Below, piece after piece: positions 1 to 8,874 of a stretch of DNA of 64,000 nt (its first letter is position 1; each line of letters begins with the position of its first letter). Where the stretch lies: NCBI GenBank assembly GCA_015061575.1, contig SUWF01000009.1, positions 23,572 through 87,571 on the forward strand. Direction: 5' to 3'. The translations under genes were made by a program, and so were the position numbers. The notes under the pieces were generated by a model that saw nothing but the letters and a program-made list of their open reading frames with translations, made no database searches and was not told the origin of the DNA. Source of the stretch: Lentisphaerota bacterium (GTDB lineage Bacteria; Verrucomicrobiota; Lentisphaeria; Victivallales; Victivallaceae).

Positions 1-116
1 TGCTGCATAGCCTGCTGGATATGCTGCCGGCGCAATACCTTATCCGCAAAGAGCCGGCTGGCAATATTAACCGCATTGCGGCTGAGGCAAGCTAAACATT
101 CGCAAGAACTTTTCAT
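1..116 (-). CDS. DUF89-like protein, N-terminal fragment (runs off left edge)
   Basis: Thirty-eight codons are visible, beginning MKSSCECLACLSRNAVNIAS, from an ATG at 116 with an AAAGG ribosome-binding site at about 125-129. The early Cys-x-Cys-x-x-Cys pattern followed by a helical stretch resembles the start of bacterial DUF89 (ARMT1-type damage-control phosphatase) proteins, which open with a C-x-x-C segment. The catalytic part lies outside the window, so the family call is tentative. Another small cysteine-rich protein is possible. Confidence 0.4.
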   Translation of the reverse strand, partial: MKSSCECLACLSRNAVNIASRLFADKVLRRQHIQQAMQ

Positions 117-344
117 GATATAAACCTTTATTTACCAAGATAATTTCTGATCACACCGACCGTTATCCGATCGCTCCGGCTGCCCCACTCCCGGTTATAA
201 TTTATCACCGGAAAGGAAAATTTCAAAGAAAAAACACTTTTTGCCTGACAGTATTTTCAATGATTGGCATAAAAAAATCAGCAGGCAGATTTGCAATCAA
301 CCTATATTGAATTGGTAAAAAAGGTTTTATTTTCAACTGTTATG
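117..344. other. Non-coding spacer
   Basis: No open frame with a credible start occurs here. The stretch holds the leader of the minus-strand fragment to its left and AT-rich sequence towards the inverted repeat at 345-411. I see no clear promoter or RNA gene. Confidence 0.4.
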
Positions 345-411
345 GGGGCTGTTGCAAAACCTCGCAAAAGGTTGTAATGCCCCTGTTTTTTGACAGTTTT
401 GCAACAGCCCC
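345..411. repeat. Perfect 16-bp inverted repeat (IS-end-like or terminator)
   Basis: GGGGCTGTTGCAAAAC at 345-360 is exactly repeated in inverted orientation at 396-411, with 35 bp between. It starts 5 bp after the stop of the glycosidase-like gene, so it could act as its terminator, but no T-run follows on either strand. The GGGGCTGTTGCAAA end resembles terminal inverted repeats of some insertion sequences. The 67-bp unit could therefore be a relic or miniature element. No flanking target duplication is evident and no second copy occurs in the window. Confidence 0.6.
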
Positions 412-416
412 TCCAA

Positions 417-2339
417 TTACAGTTTATTTTCTTCGTCACTGAAGTACAGGGCCATACGATTGTTGCGCCCGGCCCTGAATTCCGGCGGCCGGGTAAATTC
501 AAACTGCGAATCCGCCAGCGGCACTTGCGGTTTATCTGTATTGTTAAAGTAAAACAACAGCCGGGTGCCGGGTTCCTGCCCGGTGTAATCAGGTATGGAA
601 TCGCTTTCAGGAATTGGTGCATGGCTGATGCGTACATAGTCGATCAAACCAGCGTAAGTTACTGATCGATAACCGGAATATGCGCCTATACAAAAGTCGG
701 TTTCGGTATTGGCGTGCATATAGGATCCCGGCGGCAGATCTATCGAACCGGCTTTTTTGCCGTTTACATAGATATGCAGCTTGCTGTTGATCATATCCAC
801 GGTGCCGCCGATATGGCACCATTGATTGTAATCAACTTTGACATTGGCCCGCAAATTCACATCCCGGGCGGGATATTTATCCGGATTTTTGATCTTACTC
901 AGCGGCCAGCGCACCTGTACACGGAAATCAACATAAAGCTGCTGTTTTTTCTTATCCGGCGTGACAGTAAGGCTCCATCCCCGCTGCATGGATTCAGTAT
1001 CCCGATGGTTATATTTGCTTAAAAGCTGCCCGAAGTATTTGGTTTTCAGCGGCATGGTCACGGTTTCCACCGAAAACACCCCCTGCTGGGGCCGCAGCGA
1101 CGGCGAATCGCTGAAAATCCCCAGGCTCTGCAACGAAAGATGACTTATCATCATACCTTTATGCACTGGATTACTGTCGATTTTATCGCGGATTTTTTTA
1201 TTGTAGGCAAACTGCTGGATGGTATAGAATTGTATATTGTTTTCGCTGGCAAGTTTGCCGTATTTTTGGCAATATTGGGCAAAAGTCGGCACATTGAAAT
1301 TTGCTTCGTGTGCCTCGCTGGTAAGATACCCGAGTTTGCGCTGCATATTTACCGGCACATAGCCGCTGGAAACTCCCAGTGCCAGCGCATCACCGATGCG
1401 TTCTTTGATAATGCGTTCATGGTCAACATAAATATTACCGCCCGAAGTCCCCATATAATCGCCCAGCGGCAGGCTCAAGATCAGGGTTTTGTCGCCGATA
1501 GCTGCTTTGACTTCTTTGTAAAAGGTCAAAAAGTATTCACCACGGAGTTTCCGCCAATTTTCCACTTCCTTACTTTGCGGGGCAAATTCTTTGCTTTGAT
1601 AATCAAAGCGATGATCAGTGGTTATATCGATGTTATAGCGTTTTTTGTATTCGGCAACCAGATTTTTGCCGAAGCCGAAACGGTCAGCGTGATGCGGGCC
1701 GTTTTTATAACGTTTATCCTGGCTGTAAACACCGCTGTGGCTGCGAGTGTTGAGGTATAAGCCGTCGGCCTGAAGATCTTTGACATATTTTGCAATGCGT
1801 TCGACCATGTATTTGCGGGCATCCGGATTAGAGAGATCCAAATATCCGTAATGATAAGTACCACGTTTGTCAACTTCCTGGTATTCAGGATGAGCAATGA
1901 GGACTTTGTCCTGATAGCAATAGTAGACTTTGCAGCCATCGGCGATCTCCGGCCAGCCTCCATCGTTGAACGACAGATTCAGATAAAATTTCATGCCGTT
2001 TTTGTGTGCGGCTTCACGTCCGGCCTTATGATTGTCAAATTGCTTACGCATCTGGCGGACTTTGGCAATATGATTGCCGATGTAGCCGGATCGGGCAGTT
2101 TTAAAGTGATCAAGGTGCATATCTTCGATACGCCACAAAACAACTTTGCCGTCAAACATCTCTTTCCACTGCCGGACGGCACTTTCGATGCGTTCCGGCG
2201 AATCGACCCGTTCATCGCCCCGGCCGATGGCGTAAAGATCGCCCAAACTCAGTGAAATCATATTCTCAGCGGCATTTGCGCTCCAGACAAAAGTTGCCGC
2301 TGTGACTGTGGAACAGAAAATTTTCAACCAGGTTTTCAT
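417..2339 (-). CDS. Secreted glycosidase-like TIM-barrel protein with C-terminal LamG domain
   Basis: The 640-residue protein begins with a signal peptide (MKTWLKIFCSTVTAATFVWSA..NAA). Residues about 25-430 have the look of a beta/alpha-barrel of the family-10-like glycosyl hydrolase group, with patches such as GLYLNTRSHSGVYS and LILSLPLGDYMG. Residues about 440-620 resemble a LamG/concanavalin-like domain (WCHIGGTVDMINSKLHIYVN, then FCIGAYSGY and GLIDYVRI). The start is set by an AAGGAG site just upstream (about 2351-2356). The role is probably extracellular or periplasmic polysaccharide processing. The exact family and substrate cannot be told, and no catalytic pair is assigned. The neighbouring pseudopilin and oxidoreductase lie on the same strand. 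Confidence 0.6.
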   Translation of the reverse strand: MKTWLKIFCSTVTAATFVWSANAAENMISLSLGDLYAIGRGDERVDSPERIESAVRQWKEMFDGKVVLWRIEDMHLDHFKTARSGYIGNHIAKVRQMRKQFDNHKAGREAAHKNGMKFYLNLSFNDGGWPEIADGCKVYYCYQDKVLIAHPEYQEVDKRGTYHYGYLDLSNPDARKYMVERIAKYVKDLQADGLYLNTRSHSGVYSQDKRYKNGPHHADRFGFGKNLVAEYKKRYNIDITTDHRFDYQSKEFAPQSKEVENWRKLRGEYFLTFYKEVKAAIGDKTLILSLPLGDYMGTSGGNIYVDHERIIKERIGDALALGVSSGYVPVNMQRKLGYLTSEAHEANFNVPTFAQYCQKYGKLASENNIQFYTIQQFAYNKKIRDKIDSNPVHKGMMISHLSLQSLGIFSDSPSLRPQQGVFSVETVTMPLKTKYFGQLLSKYNHRDTESMQRGWSLTVTPDKKKQQLYVDFRVQVRWPLSKIKNPDKYPARDVNLRANVKVDYNQWCHIGGTVDMINSKLHIYVNGKKAGSIDLPPGSYMHANTETDFCIGAYSGYRSVTYAGLIDYVRISHAPIPESDSIPDYTGQEPGTRLLFYFNNTDKPQVPLADSQFEFTRPPEFRAGRNNRMALYFSDEENKL

Positions 2340-2366
2340 TGTTTTTGCACTCCTTAAAAAATATTT

Positions 2367-3266
2367 TTAATCGTCAGCTTTGTGGGTCCACCAGCTGCCG
2401 CTGGTCGGCATTGAGCTAAACTCAAAACTTTCGACATGACCATCTGCCAGCAGAATGTTGACCTGTTTTCCATGCACAGCTCTTAAACGCAGTTCGCCAT
2501 TCTGTCCAGTGTAAGAATTAGTGGCAAAGGCAACGTTGACGTAGTTTTTATTGGCCACGTCATAGCAGTCTATCAGAGTCATCAATCCGCTGGGATCATC
2601 CAGACTGCCTGACGTACGGCTCAAAGTCGGATTCAGATAAACACCGTAAGTTTCATCAAATTTGGCTTGAGTCCAGGCTTGGTGATAACCGTAGGTTATA
2701 TGCGGTTTAGTTTTGCAGACCTGATCAGCAACAGGGCAGTTGATTTGAGAGCTGCGGGAGATTTTTGCCGGATTAGTTTCGTTGTAAATATATGAGTTGA
2801 TGTATTCCCACAGATCTTTATGGCTGCTGGCGGCGGCTCCGGCGGGGAAAAAGTCACCGTTATCGCTCTGATATTCCAAAAAAATATATCCGAACTGTTT
2901 CAGATTGCTGGCGCAGGCACTTTGGCGGGCCCGTTCACGGGCGGCACCCAAAGCAGGCAGCAGCATTGCAGCTAAAATTGCGATAATGGCAATTACAACC
3001 AATAGCTCGATCAGCGTGAACGCTGATCGAATGAAGCACGGCTCCGCCGTGTGAAGCGCAGCGTTGCTGCATGAAGCGTTTGCCTGCGGCAAAAATGAAG
3101 CACTTGCTTTGCAAGTATGATGCGGCGTATTTTTGTGAGCGGCACTCTCCGTATGTTTCCGTACACATCCGTACTGATCCGTACAAATAAAGCGTTTGAA
3201 AAAATCACGGCAGAGTTGTGAGGTAACCACCAAAAGTTCGATCAGCGTGAAGTTCTGCTTTTTCAT
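2367..3266 (-). CDS. Pseudopilin (type II secretion/DUF1559-like) with duplicated prepilin signal
   Basis: The mature part is a standard Lentisphaerota-type pseudopilin: [20 protein letters not shown], a hydrophobic helix, an [18 protein letters not shown] stretch, and the C-terminal [10 protein letters not shown] motif common in H-X9-DG proteins. The 299-residue frame carries the prepilin motif twice, at residues 6-14 and 83-91. They are separated by 68 residues rich in Cys, His and Ala that match no pilin. The corresponding DNA is a 231-bp in-frame insertion (see the repeat entry). The start at 3266 has an AGGAGGAT ribosome-binding site. Without the insert the protein would be about 222 residues, normal for the family. 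A prepilin peptidase could act at either motif; which is used, or whether the protein is exported at all, is unknown. Confidence 0.85.
   Translation of the reverse strand: MKKQNFTLIELLVVTSQLCRDFFKRFICTDQYGCVRKHTESAAHKNTPHHTCKASASFLPQANASCSNAALHTAEPCFIRSAFTLIELLVVIAIIAILAAMLLPALGAARERARQSACASNLKQFGYIFLEYQSDNGDFFPAGAAASSHKDLWEYINSYIYNETNPAKISRSSQINCPVADQVCKTKPHITYGYHQAWTQAKFDETYGVYLNPTLSRTSGSLDDPSGLMTLIDCYDVANKNYVNVAFATNSYTGQNGELRLRAVHGKQVNILLADGHVESFEFSSMPTSGSWWTHKADD
3007..3251. repeat. In-frame intragenic insertion made of five hairpins plus a 10-bp x4 repeat
   Basis: Two copies of the [15 protein letters not shown] DNA (about 26 bp each, four mismatches) lie at 2995-3020 and 3226-3251, exactly 231 bp apart. 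Between them are five short palindromes: stems at 3007-3017/3020-3030, 3037-3042/3046-3051, 3058-3062/3066-3070, 3079-3084/3088-3093 and 3102-3107/3111-3116. They are separated by a recurring ATGAAGC. Next to them sit four 10-bp units starting TCCGTA at 3148, 3158, 3168 and 3178. The outermost palindrome uses the FTLIE codons themselves. This looks like a small element inserted at, and duplicating, the conserved prepilin signal sequence. Confidence 0.75.
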
Positions 3267-3289
3267 AAAATCATCCTCCTTTTGCTCAA

Positions 3290-4462
3290 TTATTTTATCT
3301 TATCGAACGAAGCACTGAAGTCTTCGTTGCTGTAGTTTACATTATTATTTTTTTTAGTGTAGCGTGACACGGCAATACGCTCTTCGAGCATTTTTTCATA
3401 AATATCTGCATCCATCGGCAGTTCCACTGTTTTGCCCAGCCAGGAAGATAAGATCATGGCATTGCTTATTTCCAGACTGCGGATGCCTTCAATGGCGGGC
3501 GCAATCAACTGCGCTTTATTGGCAATGGCGTCCAAAAAGTTGACAATGATTTTTTTGTGCTGCCCGGCGGTGCTGCTGTCGGCGGGGATCGTGATCTGCC
3601 AGCACTCCGGCGCAGCAAAACGATTCGGATTATTTCTGCAGAATTCCGTTACACTTACTTCGGTACGATCAAAGGAGATCCGGCCTTTTTCAAAGATCAA
3701 TTTGCCGCGGTCGCCGGTGATTTCCAGCCGGTTGGTTCCGGGGGCTTCACCGGTGGAGGCAATGAATACGCCTGTAGCACCATTGGTATATTCCATAAAG
3801 GCGGTAACTTCATCTTCAACTTCAATATTGTGATATTTTCCGCAATAGGCATGAGCAGTGATTTTTACGGGCATACCGCAGAACCATTGCAGCAGATCCA
3901 GCTGATGCGGGCATTGATTGAGCAGCACTCCGCCGCCTTCTCCACGGTAACTGGCACGCCAGTCGCCGGAATCGTAATAACTCTGGGTGCGGAACCAGTC
4001 AGTGATGATCCAGTTTACCCGCCTGATTTCGCCTAATTCACCGGAATCAAGCAGATTTTTGATTTTACAATGTGCCGGGATCGTGCGCTGGCAAAACATA
4101 GCGCAGCAGACAAGCTCCGGATGCCGGGCTATAGCTGCATTGAGTTCGGCGGCATGATTTTTATGCACCGCAACGGGTTTTTCCACCAGCACATGCCAGT
4201 TATTTTCCAAAGCCCTGCTCGCCAGAGTATGGTGGAAAAAGTGCGGCGTGGAAATGATCACCGCATCCACATCGGCCTGTTCAAAAAATGTTTCGCTGTC
4301 AGTAAAACATTTGAGCTGCGGCTGGTTTTTGAACTGTTCCAAGGCCTGCAGATTTATATCGCATACGGCAGACAGCTCGGCGTTGGGCAGTGTTTTGATG
4401 ATTGCTGCATGACCGGAGCCGATGCCGCCGGTACCGATGATTCCAACTTTGATTTTATTCAT
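3290..4462 (-). CDS. Gfo/Idh/MocA family NAD(P)-dependent oxidoreductase
   Basis: A 390-residue protein with an N-terminal Rossmann motif ([14 protein letters not shown], residues 4-17), the conserved VEKPVAVHK segment, and a C-terminal alpha/beta substrate domain ([17 protein letters not shown]). These are standard for sugar and inositol dehydrogenases of this family. The ATG at 4462 is preferred over an upstream in-frame start because a near-perfect CAAGGAGGTT site precedes it at 4465-4474. It lies 20 bp behind the GntR-type regulator and is probably co-transcribed with it. With the divergent symporter this suggests uptake and oxidation of a sugar or polyol. The substrate is unknown. Confidence 0.9.
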   Translation of the reverse strand: MNKIKVGIIGTGGIGSGHAAIIKTLPNAELSAVCDINLQALEQFKNQPQLKCFTDSETFFEQADVDAVIISTPHFFHHTLASRALENNWHVLVEKPVAVHKNHAAELNAAIARHPELVCCAMFCQRTIPAHCKIKNLLDSGELGEIRRVNWIITDWFRTQSYYDSGDWRASYRGEGGGVLLNQCPHQLDLLQWFCGMPVKITAHAYCGKYHNIEVEDEVTAFMEYTNGATGVFIASTGEAPGTNRLEITGDRGKLIFEKGRISFDRTEVSVTEFCRNNPNRFAAPECWQITIPADSSTAGQHKKIIVNFLDAIANKAQLIAPAIEGIRSLEISNAMILSSWLGKTVELPMDADIYEKMLEERIAVSRYTKKNNNVNYSNEDFSASFDKIK

Positions 4463-4482
4463 ATAACCTCCTTGAAATAAGT

Positions 4483-5577
4483 TTATTGCCTGCTTGTACT
4501 TGCCCGTTCCAGCAGCGTAAATTCGTGTTCGATCAGCGGCCGCTGCTGCGGATACCAATTATCGGCCTCCAACATAATATCAATGGCTTTGGCCCCCAAA
4601 CTCTGATAATTCAAATCCACGGTCGAAAGCGCCGGATGCATATATTTACTGTCGGGAATACCGCAAAACCCCATAACTGCCACATCCTGCGGTATATTTA
4701 AATTCAAAGTCTTCAGTACATCGTAAACCACCGGCGCCTGATGATCTGAAAAACACAGCACCGCTGTGGGCCGTTTTCTGCTCCGGCTGAAAATCGTCAG
4801 CAGCCGGGCTTTGAGCGCATCGTGGTCGTAAGGCGGAAAATCCACCAGCAGATGTCCGGAATTATCCAGCGACAGCTCTTTTAACAAATTAAAAAAGTCC
4901 TCCCGCGGATAGCGGCGCACTTCGCCAATGGGGTTTTGAAAATTTGTCACCACGACCTGCTGATGGCCCTGACTTGCCAAATAACGCAGCGCCTCCATCC
5001 AGCCGCCCCGGGTATTGCAGTACAAAAGCGCCCAGTTGGTAAAATTGTAATCTTCCGGACGGCCATGTACCTGACAAACCGGAATTTTCTGCGTATTGAT
5101 GAGCTCAATGAGCCGGTCGCCGGGAACAAAATTGGAAGCAATTATTATAATACCGCTTATATGGGTACTGCTCAAAAAATCATGCAATTCTGCCGGTGTA
5201 TAACTGCTTAACAGCGACAGATCGCAAATTTCCAGTTTGCACCCTCTTACCGCCGCTTCTCTGGCCATACCCGGCAATATGTAGTGACACGGATAGTAAT
5301 AGTTTGTATCACGTTGGCAGAGAACCAGAAAACGCTTATCATACTGCTGTTCTCCTTCCCAGTAAGGCATGACAAAAGTCCCTTTGCTGGGAATACGCAC
5401 CACCAGCTGTTCTTCCTCCAACCGGCGCATAACTGACCGCAGCGTGTTGCGTGAAACCTTGAGTTGACGGGCAAATTTTACTTCCGGCGGCAGCTGGGTA
5501 CCTGACGGATATTCTTTGTTGCTGATCCGGCGTTTTATCAATATATAGAGTTGTTCATTTAACTGGATCCGGGACAT
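4483..5577 (-). CDS. GntR-family transcriptional regulator with LacI-type sensor domain
   Basis: Residues 1-70 form a GntR winged helix (LPPEVKFARQLKVSRNTLRS, then GTFVMPY). Residues about 85-364 are a periplasmic-binding-protein-like ligand domain of the LacI/AraR type (ISGIIIIASNF, DVAVMGFCGIPDSKYMHPALSTVDL). The protein has 364 residues, usual for AraR-like repressors. A GGAGTG site precedes the start. It lies divergent to a symporter and upstream of an oxidoreductase, so it most likely represses both in the absence of a sugar ligand. Confidence 0.9.
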   Translation of the reverse strand: MSRIQLNEQLYILIKRRISNKEYPSGTQLPPEVKFARQLKVSRNTLRSVMRRLEEEQLVVRIPSKGTFVMPYWEGEQQYDKRFLVLCQRDTNYYYPCHYILPGMAREAAVRGCKLEICDLSLLSSYTPAELHDFLSSTHISGIIIIASNFVPGDRLIELINTQKIPVCQVHGRPEDYNFTNWALLYCNTRGGWMEALRYLASQGHQQVVVTNFQNPIGEVRRYPREDFFNLLKELSLDNSGHLLVDFPPYDHDALKARLLTIFSRSRKRPTAVLCFSDHQAPVVYDVLKTLNLNIPQDVAVMGFCGIPDSKYMHPALSTVDLNYQSLGAKAIDIMLEADNWYPQQRPLIEHEFTLLERASTSRQ

Positions 5578-5609
5578 AAATCACTCCATTTTTTGGTGGT
5601 TTGATAAAA

Positions 5610-5638
5610 AGTTAGAACTCGGTACTCTTAAAAGTCAA
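5610..5638 (-). promoter_or_regulatory. Candidate promoter for the GntR-type regulator
   Basis: Read on the minus strand, TTGACT (5633-5638) is followed after 17 bp by CTAACT (5610-5615), 33 bp from the start codon. The -10 is weak. Confidence 0.4.
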
Positions 5639-5733
5639 ATAAAAAACATAAAAAAACAGTGATTTTTCTGTGTATGCGGCCGATCTGCTATGGAATTTGC
5701 CGAAAAAAGCTTTAAAAAACTGACCGGCGGGTA

Positions 5734-5790
5734 TTGCATATTTGCAGAAACTGTGCTATATTGCCCCAAATGTAGTTTTTTTAACAACTA
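5734..5790 (+). promoter_or_regulatory. Promoter and possible operator of the symporter gene
   Basis: TTGCAT (5734-5739) and TATATT (5757-5762) are 17 bp apart. Just past the expected transcription start lies an inverted repeat, TAGTT (5773-5777) and AACTA (5786-5790), placed where a repressor such as the divergent GntR-type protein could bind. The operator role is inference. Confidence 0.5.
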
Positions 5791-5820
5791 AATAAAACAA
5801 CCGAAAGGGATGTAAAGAAG

Positions 5821-7932
5821 ATGAATGGCTTAGCTGAAAAATTGCAGGCATTGGATGGGTATCAGGGTCTGCGGACCATGGGTACTGTGGACTGGAGTAT
5901 CGTCGCCGGTTTGATGCTGGCGCTGGTCTTTATTCTGATCTACTGCCAGCGGTACGTCAAAAGTACGGCGGACTTTCTGGCCGCCAACCGCTGCGCCGGC
6001 CGCTACTTGCTGACCATCACCGGCGGGATCGCATCCATCGGGGCAATTTCGATCGTGGCCAACTTCGAGCAGTACTATGTGGCCGGATTTTCGCCGATCT
6101 GGTGGACGTTCCTTTCCGGGCCGCTGGGTTTGATCATCTCCATCACCGGCTGGGTCTTCTACCGCTTCCGGGAAACCCGCTGCCTGACCATGGCGCAGTT
6201 CTTTGAAGTGCGTTACAGCCGTAACTTCCGTGTATTCAGCGGGATCCTGGGCTGGCTCTCCGGGGTGCTGAACTACGGTATCTTCCCGGCAGTGTCGGTC
6301 AAATTCTTCATCTACTTCTGCCGTTTGCCGCAGACGTTCCACATCCCCGGTATCAATTTTGAATTCAGCACTTTCGTCTGCCTTCTGATTCTTGCCATCG
6401 GTATGGGAGTCAGCTTTGCCATCTTCGGCGGTCAGATCGCCATTATGCTTACCGACTTTATTCAGGGTATCTTCTGCAACGTGGCATTTTTGATCATGAT
6501 GATATTCCTGGTCATGCAGTTTGACTGGCAGACCATCTTTGATACTTTGATCAAGCACGCTGCCGACAACCCCGGCCAATCCTTGTTCAACCCCTACGAA
6601 ACCACCAAGATCAAGGACTTCAATATCTGGTTCTTCCTCATGGGTTTTGCCATGACCATCATGCACACCGGTTCCTGGCAGGGTTCCTCCGGTTACGCTG
6701 CCGCCGCCAAGAGTGCGCACGAAGCCAAAATGTCCCGTTTTCTGGGTACCTGGCGGAGTCTGGTGCAGACTGCGCTTTTGATCTTTATTCCGATCTGCGC
6801 CGTGGTCTTCTTCAACAACCCGGAAACTAAAGAAGCTGCCCGCGCTTTGCAGGACATCCTCAGCGAAATGACTCCGCAAGATGCCAGCCAGGCCCGGGTG
6901 CCGCTCTTCTTGAACTACGCGCTGCCGGCGGGTTTCATCGGTCTGTTTGCAGCGGTTATGTTTGCAGCAATGCTTTCCACTGACGATACTTACATGCACA
7001 GCTGGGGTTCCATTTTTGTGCAGGACGTCATTCTGCCCTTCCGCAAAAAACCCTTTACCGAAAAACAGCACATCTGGCTGCTGCGTGCATCGATCATCTT
7101 TGTGGGCGTGTTCGCCTTCTTCTTCAGCTGGCTTTTCCGGCAGACCGAATACATTCTGCTCTTCTTCCAGATCACCGGTGCTATCTTTACCGGCGGTGCC
7201 GGCGCAGTGATCATCGGCGGTTTGTACAGCCGTACCGGTACCACGCTGGGTGCCTGGGTGGCCATGATCCTGGGTTCCGGTCTGGCGGTGCTGGGTATTG
7301 TACTGCAGCAGGTGTGGCCGAGTCTGGCCCCGTGCCTGGCCGAACTTTTCGGTACGCAGACTCAGCTCGGCAGCTGGCTGCTGGCCGAAAAGGCCCGCTT
7401 CCCGCTCAACGGTCAGATTCTGGCATTTATCGTCAGTGTGCTGGGTTTCTTCAGCTACTTCATCGTTTCCTGGATCGACCGCAAAGTGCGTGGTGTCAAG
7501 GAATTCAACCTTGACCGTATGCTCCACCGCGGCGAATACGACACCACCGGTGAACATGCCGAAGCATGGAGTGCCGGCCGCATCTGGCGTATTCTGGGTT
7601 TGACCAACGAATTTACGCTGTTTGACCGTATTCTCTTCTTTGCCTCGATCATCTGGACTCTGGTTTGGACGGGTGTATTTGTGGCAGGTACCATCGGTCA
7701 CTTCTGCTTTGACTGGTCGCCGATGGCCTGGCTGCGCTTGTGGCAGTTCAAGGTCATGTTCTCCTTCTTCCTGGGTATCGGTACGACGATCTGGTTCCTG
7801 GTGGCAGGTTTCCGGGATATTGCCGGACTGTTCAAAACTCTGGCCTCCGACGAACGTAACCACGCCGATAACGGTCAGGTGATCGATGGACAAAACGCCG
7901 GTGAATCCGCCGTCAAAAAAATTAATAACTGA
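5821..7932 (+). CDS. Sodium:solute symporter (SSS family)
   Basis: A 703-residue polytopic membrane protein. The first segment (IVAGLMLALVFILIYCQRYV) is followed by the STADFLAANR region and a G-rich helix (TGGIASIGAISIVANFEQYY) typical of the SSS/SSF family. About 13-15 hydrophobic segments are visible. It is longer than a standard symporter, with an extended loop and a hydrophilic tail. It should import a sugar or organic solute with sodium. Divergence from the GntR-type regulator and the dehydrogenase supports a sugar or polyol substrate. The codon choice is strongly biased, which also creates a very long meaningless frame on the opposite strand. Its 3' end overlaps trmO by 47 bp. Confidence 0.9.
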   Translation: MNGLAEKLQALDGYQGLRTMGTVDWSIVAGLMLALVFILIYCQRYVKSTADFLAANRCAGRYLLTITGGIASIGAISIVANFEQYYVAGFSPIWWTFLSGPLGLIISITGWVFYRFRETRCLTMAQFFEVRYSRNFRVFSGILGWLSGVLNYGIFPAVSVKFFIYFCRLPQTFHIPGINFEFSTFVCLLILAIGMGVSFAIFGGQIAIMLTDFIQGIFCNVAFLIMMIFLVMQFDWQTIFDTLIKHAADNPGQSLFNPYETTKIKDFNIWFFLMGFAMTIMHTGSWQGSSGYAAAAKSAHEAKMSRFLGTWRSLVQTALLIFIPICAVVFFNNPETKEAARALQDILSEMTPQDASQARVPLFLNYALPAGFIGLFAAVMFAAMLSTDDTYMHSWGSIFVQDVILPFRKKPFTEKQHIWLLRASIIFVGVFAFFFSWLFRQTEYILLFFQITGAIFTGGAGAVIIGGLYSRTGTTLGAWVAMILGSGLAVLGIVLQQVWPSLAPCLAELFGTQTQLGSWLLAEKARFPLNGQILAFIVSVLGFFSYFIVSWIDRKVRGVKEFNLDRMLHRGEYDTTGEHAEAWSAGRIWRILGLTNEFTLFDRILFFASIIWTLVWTGVFVAGTIGHFCFDWSPMAWLRLWQFKVMFSFFLGIGTTIWFLVAGFRDIAGLFKTLASDERNHADNGQVIDGQNAGESAVKKINN

Positions 7933-8740
7933 AAATAGCTTTACGTTTTCAGTCATCGGGCGCATCGAAAGCTGCGCCCGGTATCACTACGAAGCTCCGC
8001 GCCAGCCGGTCTACGCCCGTGCTGGTGCTTTTTTGCGTTGGGAACAAGCTATTTACGCTGATTGCGCTGTTGACCTTGCCGGCTTTGACCGCATCTGTCT
8101 TATTTGGGTATTCGACCAGAATAAGCACCGTAACTGGCGCAGCAAAGTGCGGGTTCCCGTTCCGGCGGAGCGTGATCACTACAGCGTTTTTGCCACCCGT
8201 TCGCCCTATCGGCCCAACCCCATCGGGCTGAGCGTGGTAGAGCTTAAAGAAGTTGCCCCCGACGGCTTGCTGCTGGGGCCGTGTGACCTGCTTAACGGCA
8301 CAGCAATATTGGATGTCAAGCCCTATATACCTGAAATTGACGCCTTTCCGGATTCCCGGGCGGGTTGGCGCGACCGGATCGAAAAAGCACAGTATCAGGT
8401 GGAATTTTCCGCTGCAGCCATTAAGCAGATGGAATTTATCTTTCAGCACAGTGCGCTGGATCTGCAGAATTTCTGCCAAGTACAGCTGCAGCACCGTCCC
8501 GATGATAAAAGCCGCAAACGGCTGGAAGTTGACAGCTGTTCCGCTCAGGCTGGCAGTTGGATACTGCATTGCCGGACGTGGAAAATATTTTTCCAAATAG
8601 ATGAAGAAGCCAAGCATATTTATGTAAGCTATGTTGCGGGCAATTATTCCGCAAGTGAGCTGCTGCCCGGAGCTGAAGATCCTTATAGCGACAAAGAACT
8701 GCACCGGCTTTTTCTGCAGCAAAATTGGACTGATAAATAA
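7886..8740 (+). CDS. trmO: tRNA (t6A37) N6-methyltransferase TrmO-like (TsaA/YaeB)
   Basis: The 284-residue protein contains the TsaA signature SPYRPNPIGLSVVEL (residues about 111-125) and GTAILDVKPYIPEID, in the order seen in TrmO. TrmO methylates N6-threonylcarbamoyladenosine at position 37 of tRNA-Thr using SAM. The C-terminal half is less conserved, as in the family. The ATG at 7886 lies inside the symporter gene, preceded by GGTGATCG; homology begins at about residue 23, so a later start is possible. The stop codon merges with a terminator hairpin. Confidence 0.88.
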   Translation: MDKTPVNPPSKKLITENSFTFSVIGRIESCARYHYEAPRQPVYARAGAFLRWEQAIYADCAVDLAGFDRICLIWVFDQNKHRNWRSKVRVPVPAERDHYSVFATRSPYRPNPIGLSVVELKEVAPDGLLLGPCDLLNGTAILDVKPYIPEIDAFPDSRAGWRDRIEKAQYQVEFSAAAIKQMEFIFQHSALDLQNFCQVQLQHRPDDKSRKRLEVDSCSAQAGSWILHCRTWKIFFQIDEEAKHIYVSYVAGNYSASELLPGAEDPYSDKELHRLFLQQNWTDK

Positions 8741-8766
8741 AGTGACGGATAATCATCCGTCACTTT
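8739..8766 (+). terminator. GTGACGG-family terminator after trmO
   Basis: AAAGTGACGGA (8739-8749) pairs with TCCGTCACTTT (8756-8766), and T-rich sequence follows. The first A residues belong to the trmO stop codon. It is one of several near-identical hairpins in the window. Confidence 0.75.
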
Positions 8767-8806
8767 ATTTATATTTATCTTGCAAAGTGTTACAAAATAT
8801 AAAAAA

Positions 8807-8836
8807 GAAAGTGACGGACAAGTGACCGTCACTTTC
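8807..8836 (-). terminator. GTGACGG-family terminator of the SGNH operon
   Basis: GAAAGTGACGG (8807-8817) pairs with CCGTCACTTTC (8826-8836). On the minus strand a T-run follows (complement of the A-run at 8801-8806), so it ends the operon whose last gene stops at 8875. Confidence 0.75.
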
Positions 8837-8874
8837 AGCAGCCTTTTTCAAGGCAGCAGATATGCAAAAAATTT

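Noticed and set aside
302..665. Overlapping frames around the 345-411 inverted repeat
   Set aside because: They overlap the 3' end of the glycosidase-like gene and lack start signals.
3007..3187. CRISPR array
   Set aside because: The palindromic units are only about 21-24 bp apart with no constant repeat plus unique spacer pattern, and no cas genes occur in the window.
5830..7965. Very long open frame (about 711 codons) antisense to the symporter
   Set aside because: It has no ribosome-binding site or recognisable domain and arises from strong codon bias of the sense gene. Similar long antisense frames lie opposite pilM and the secretins.
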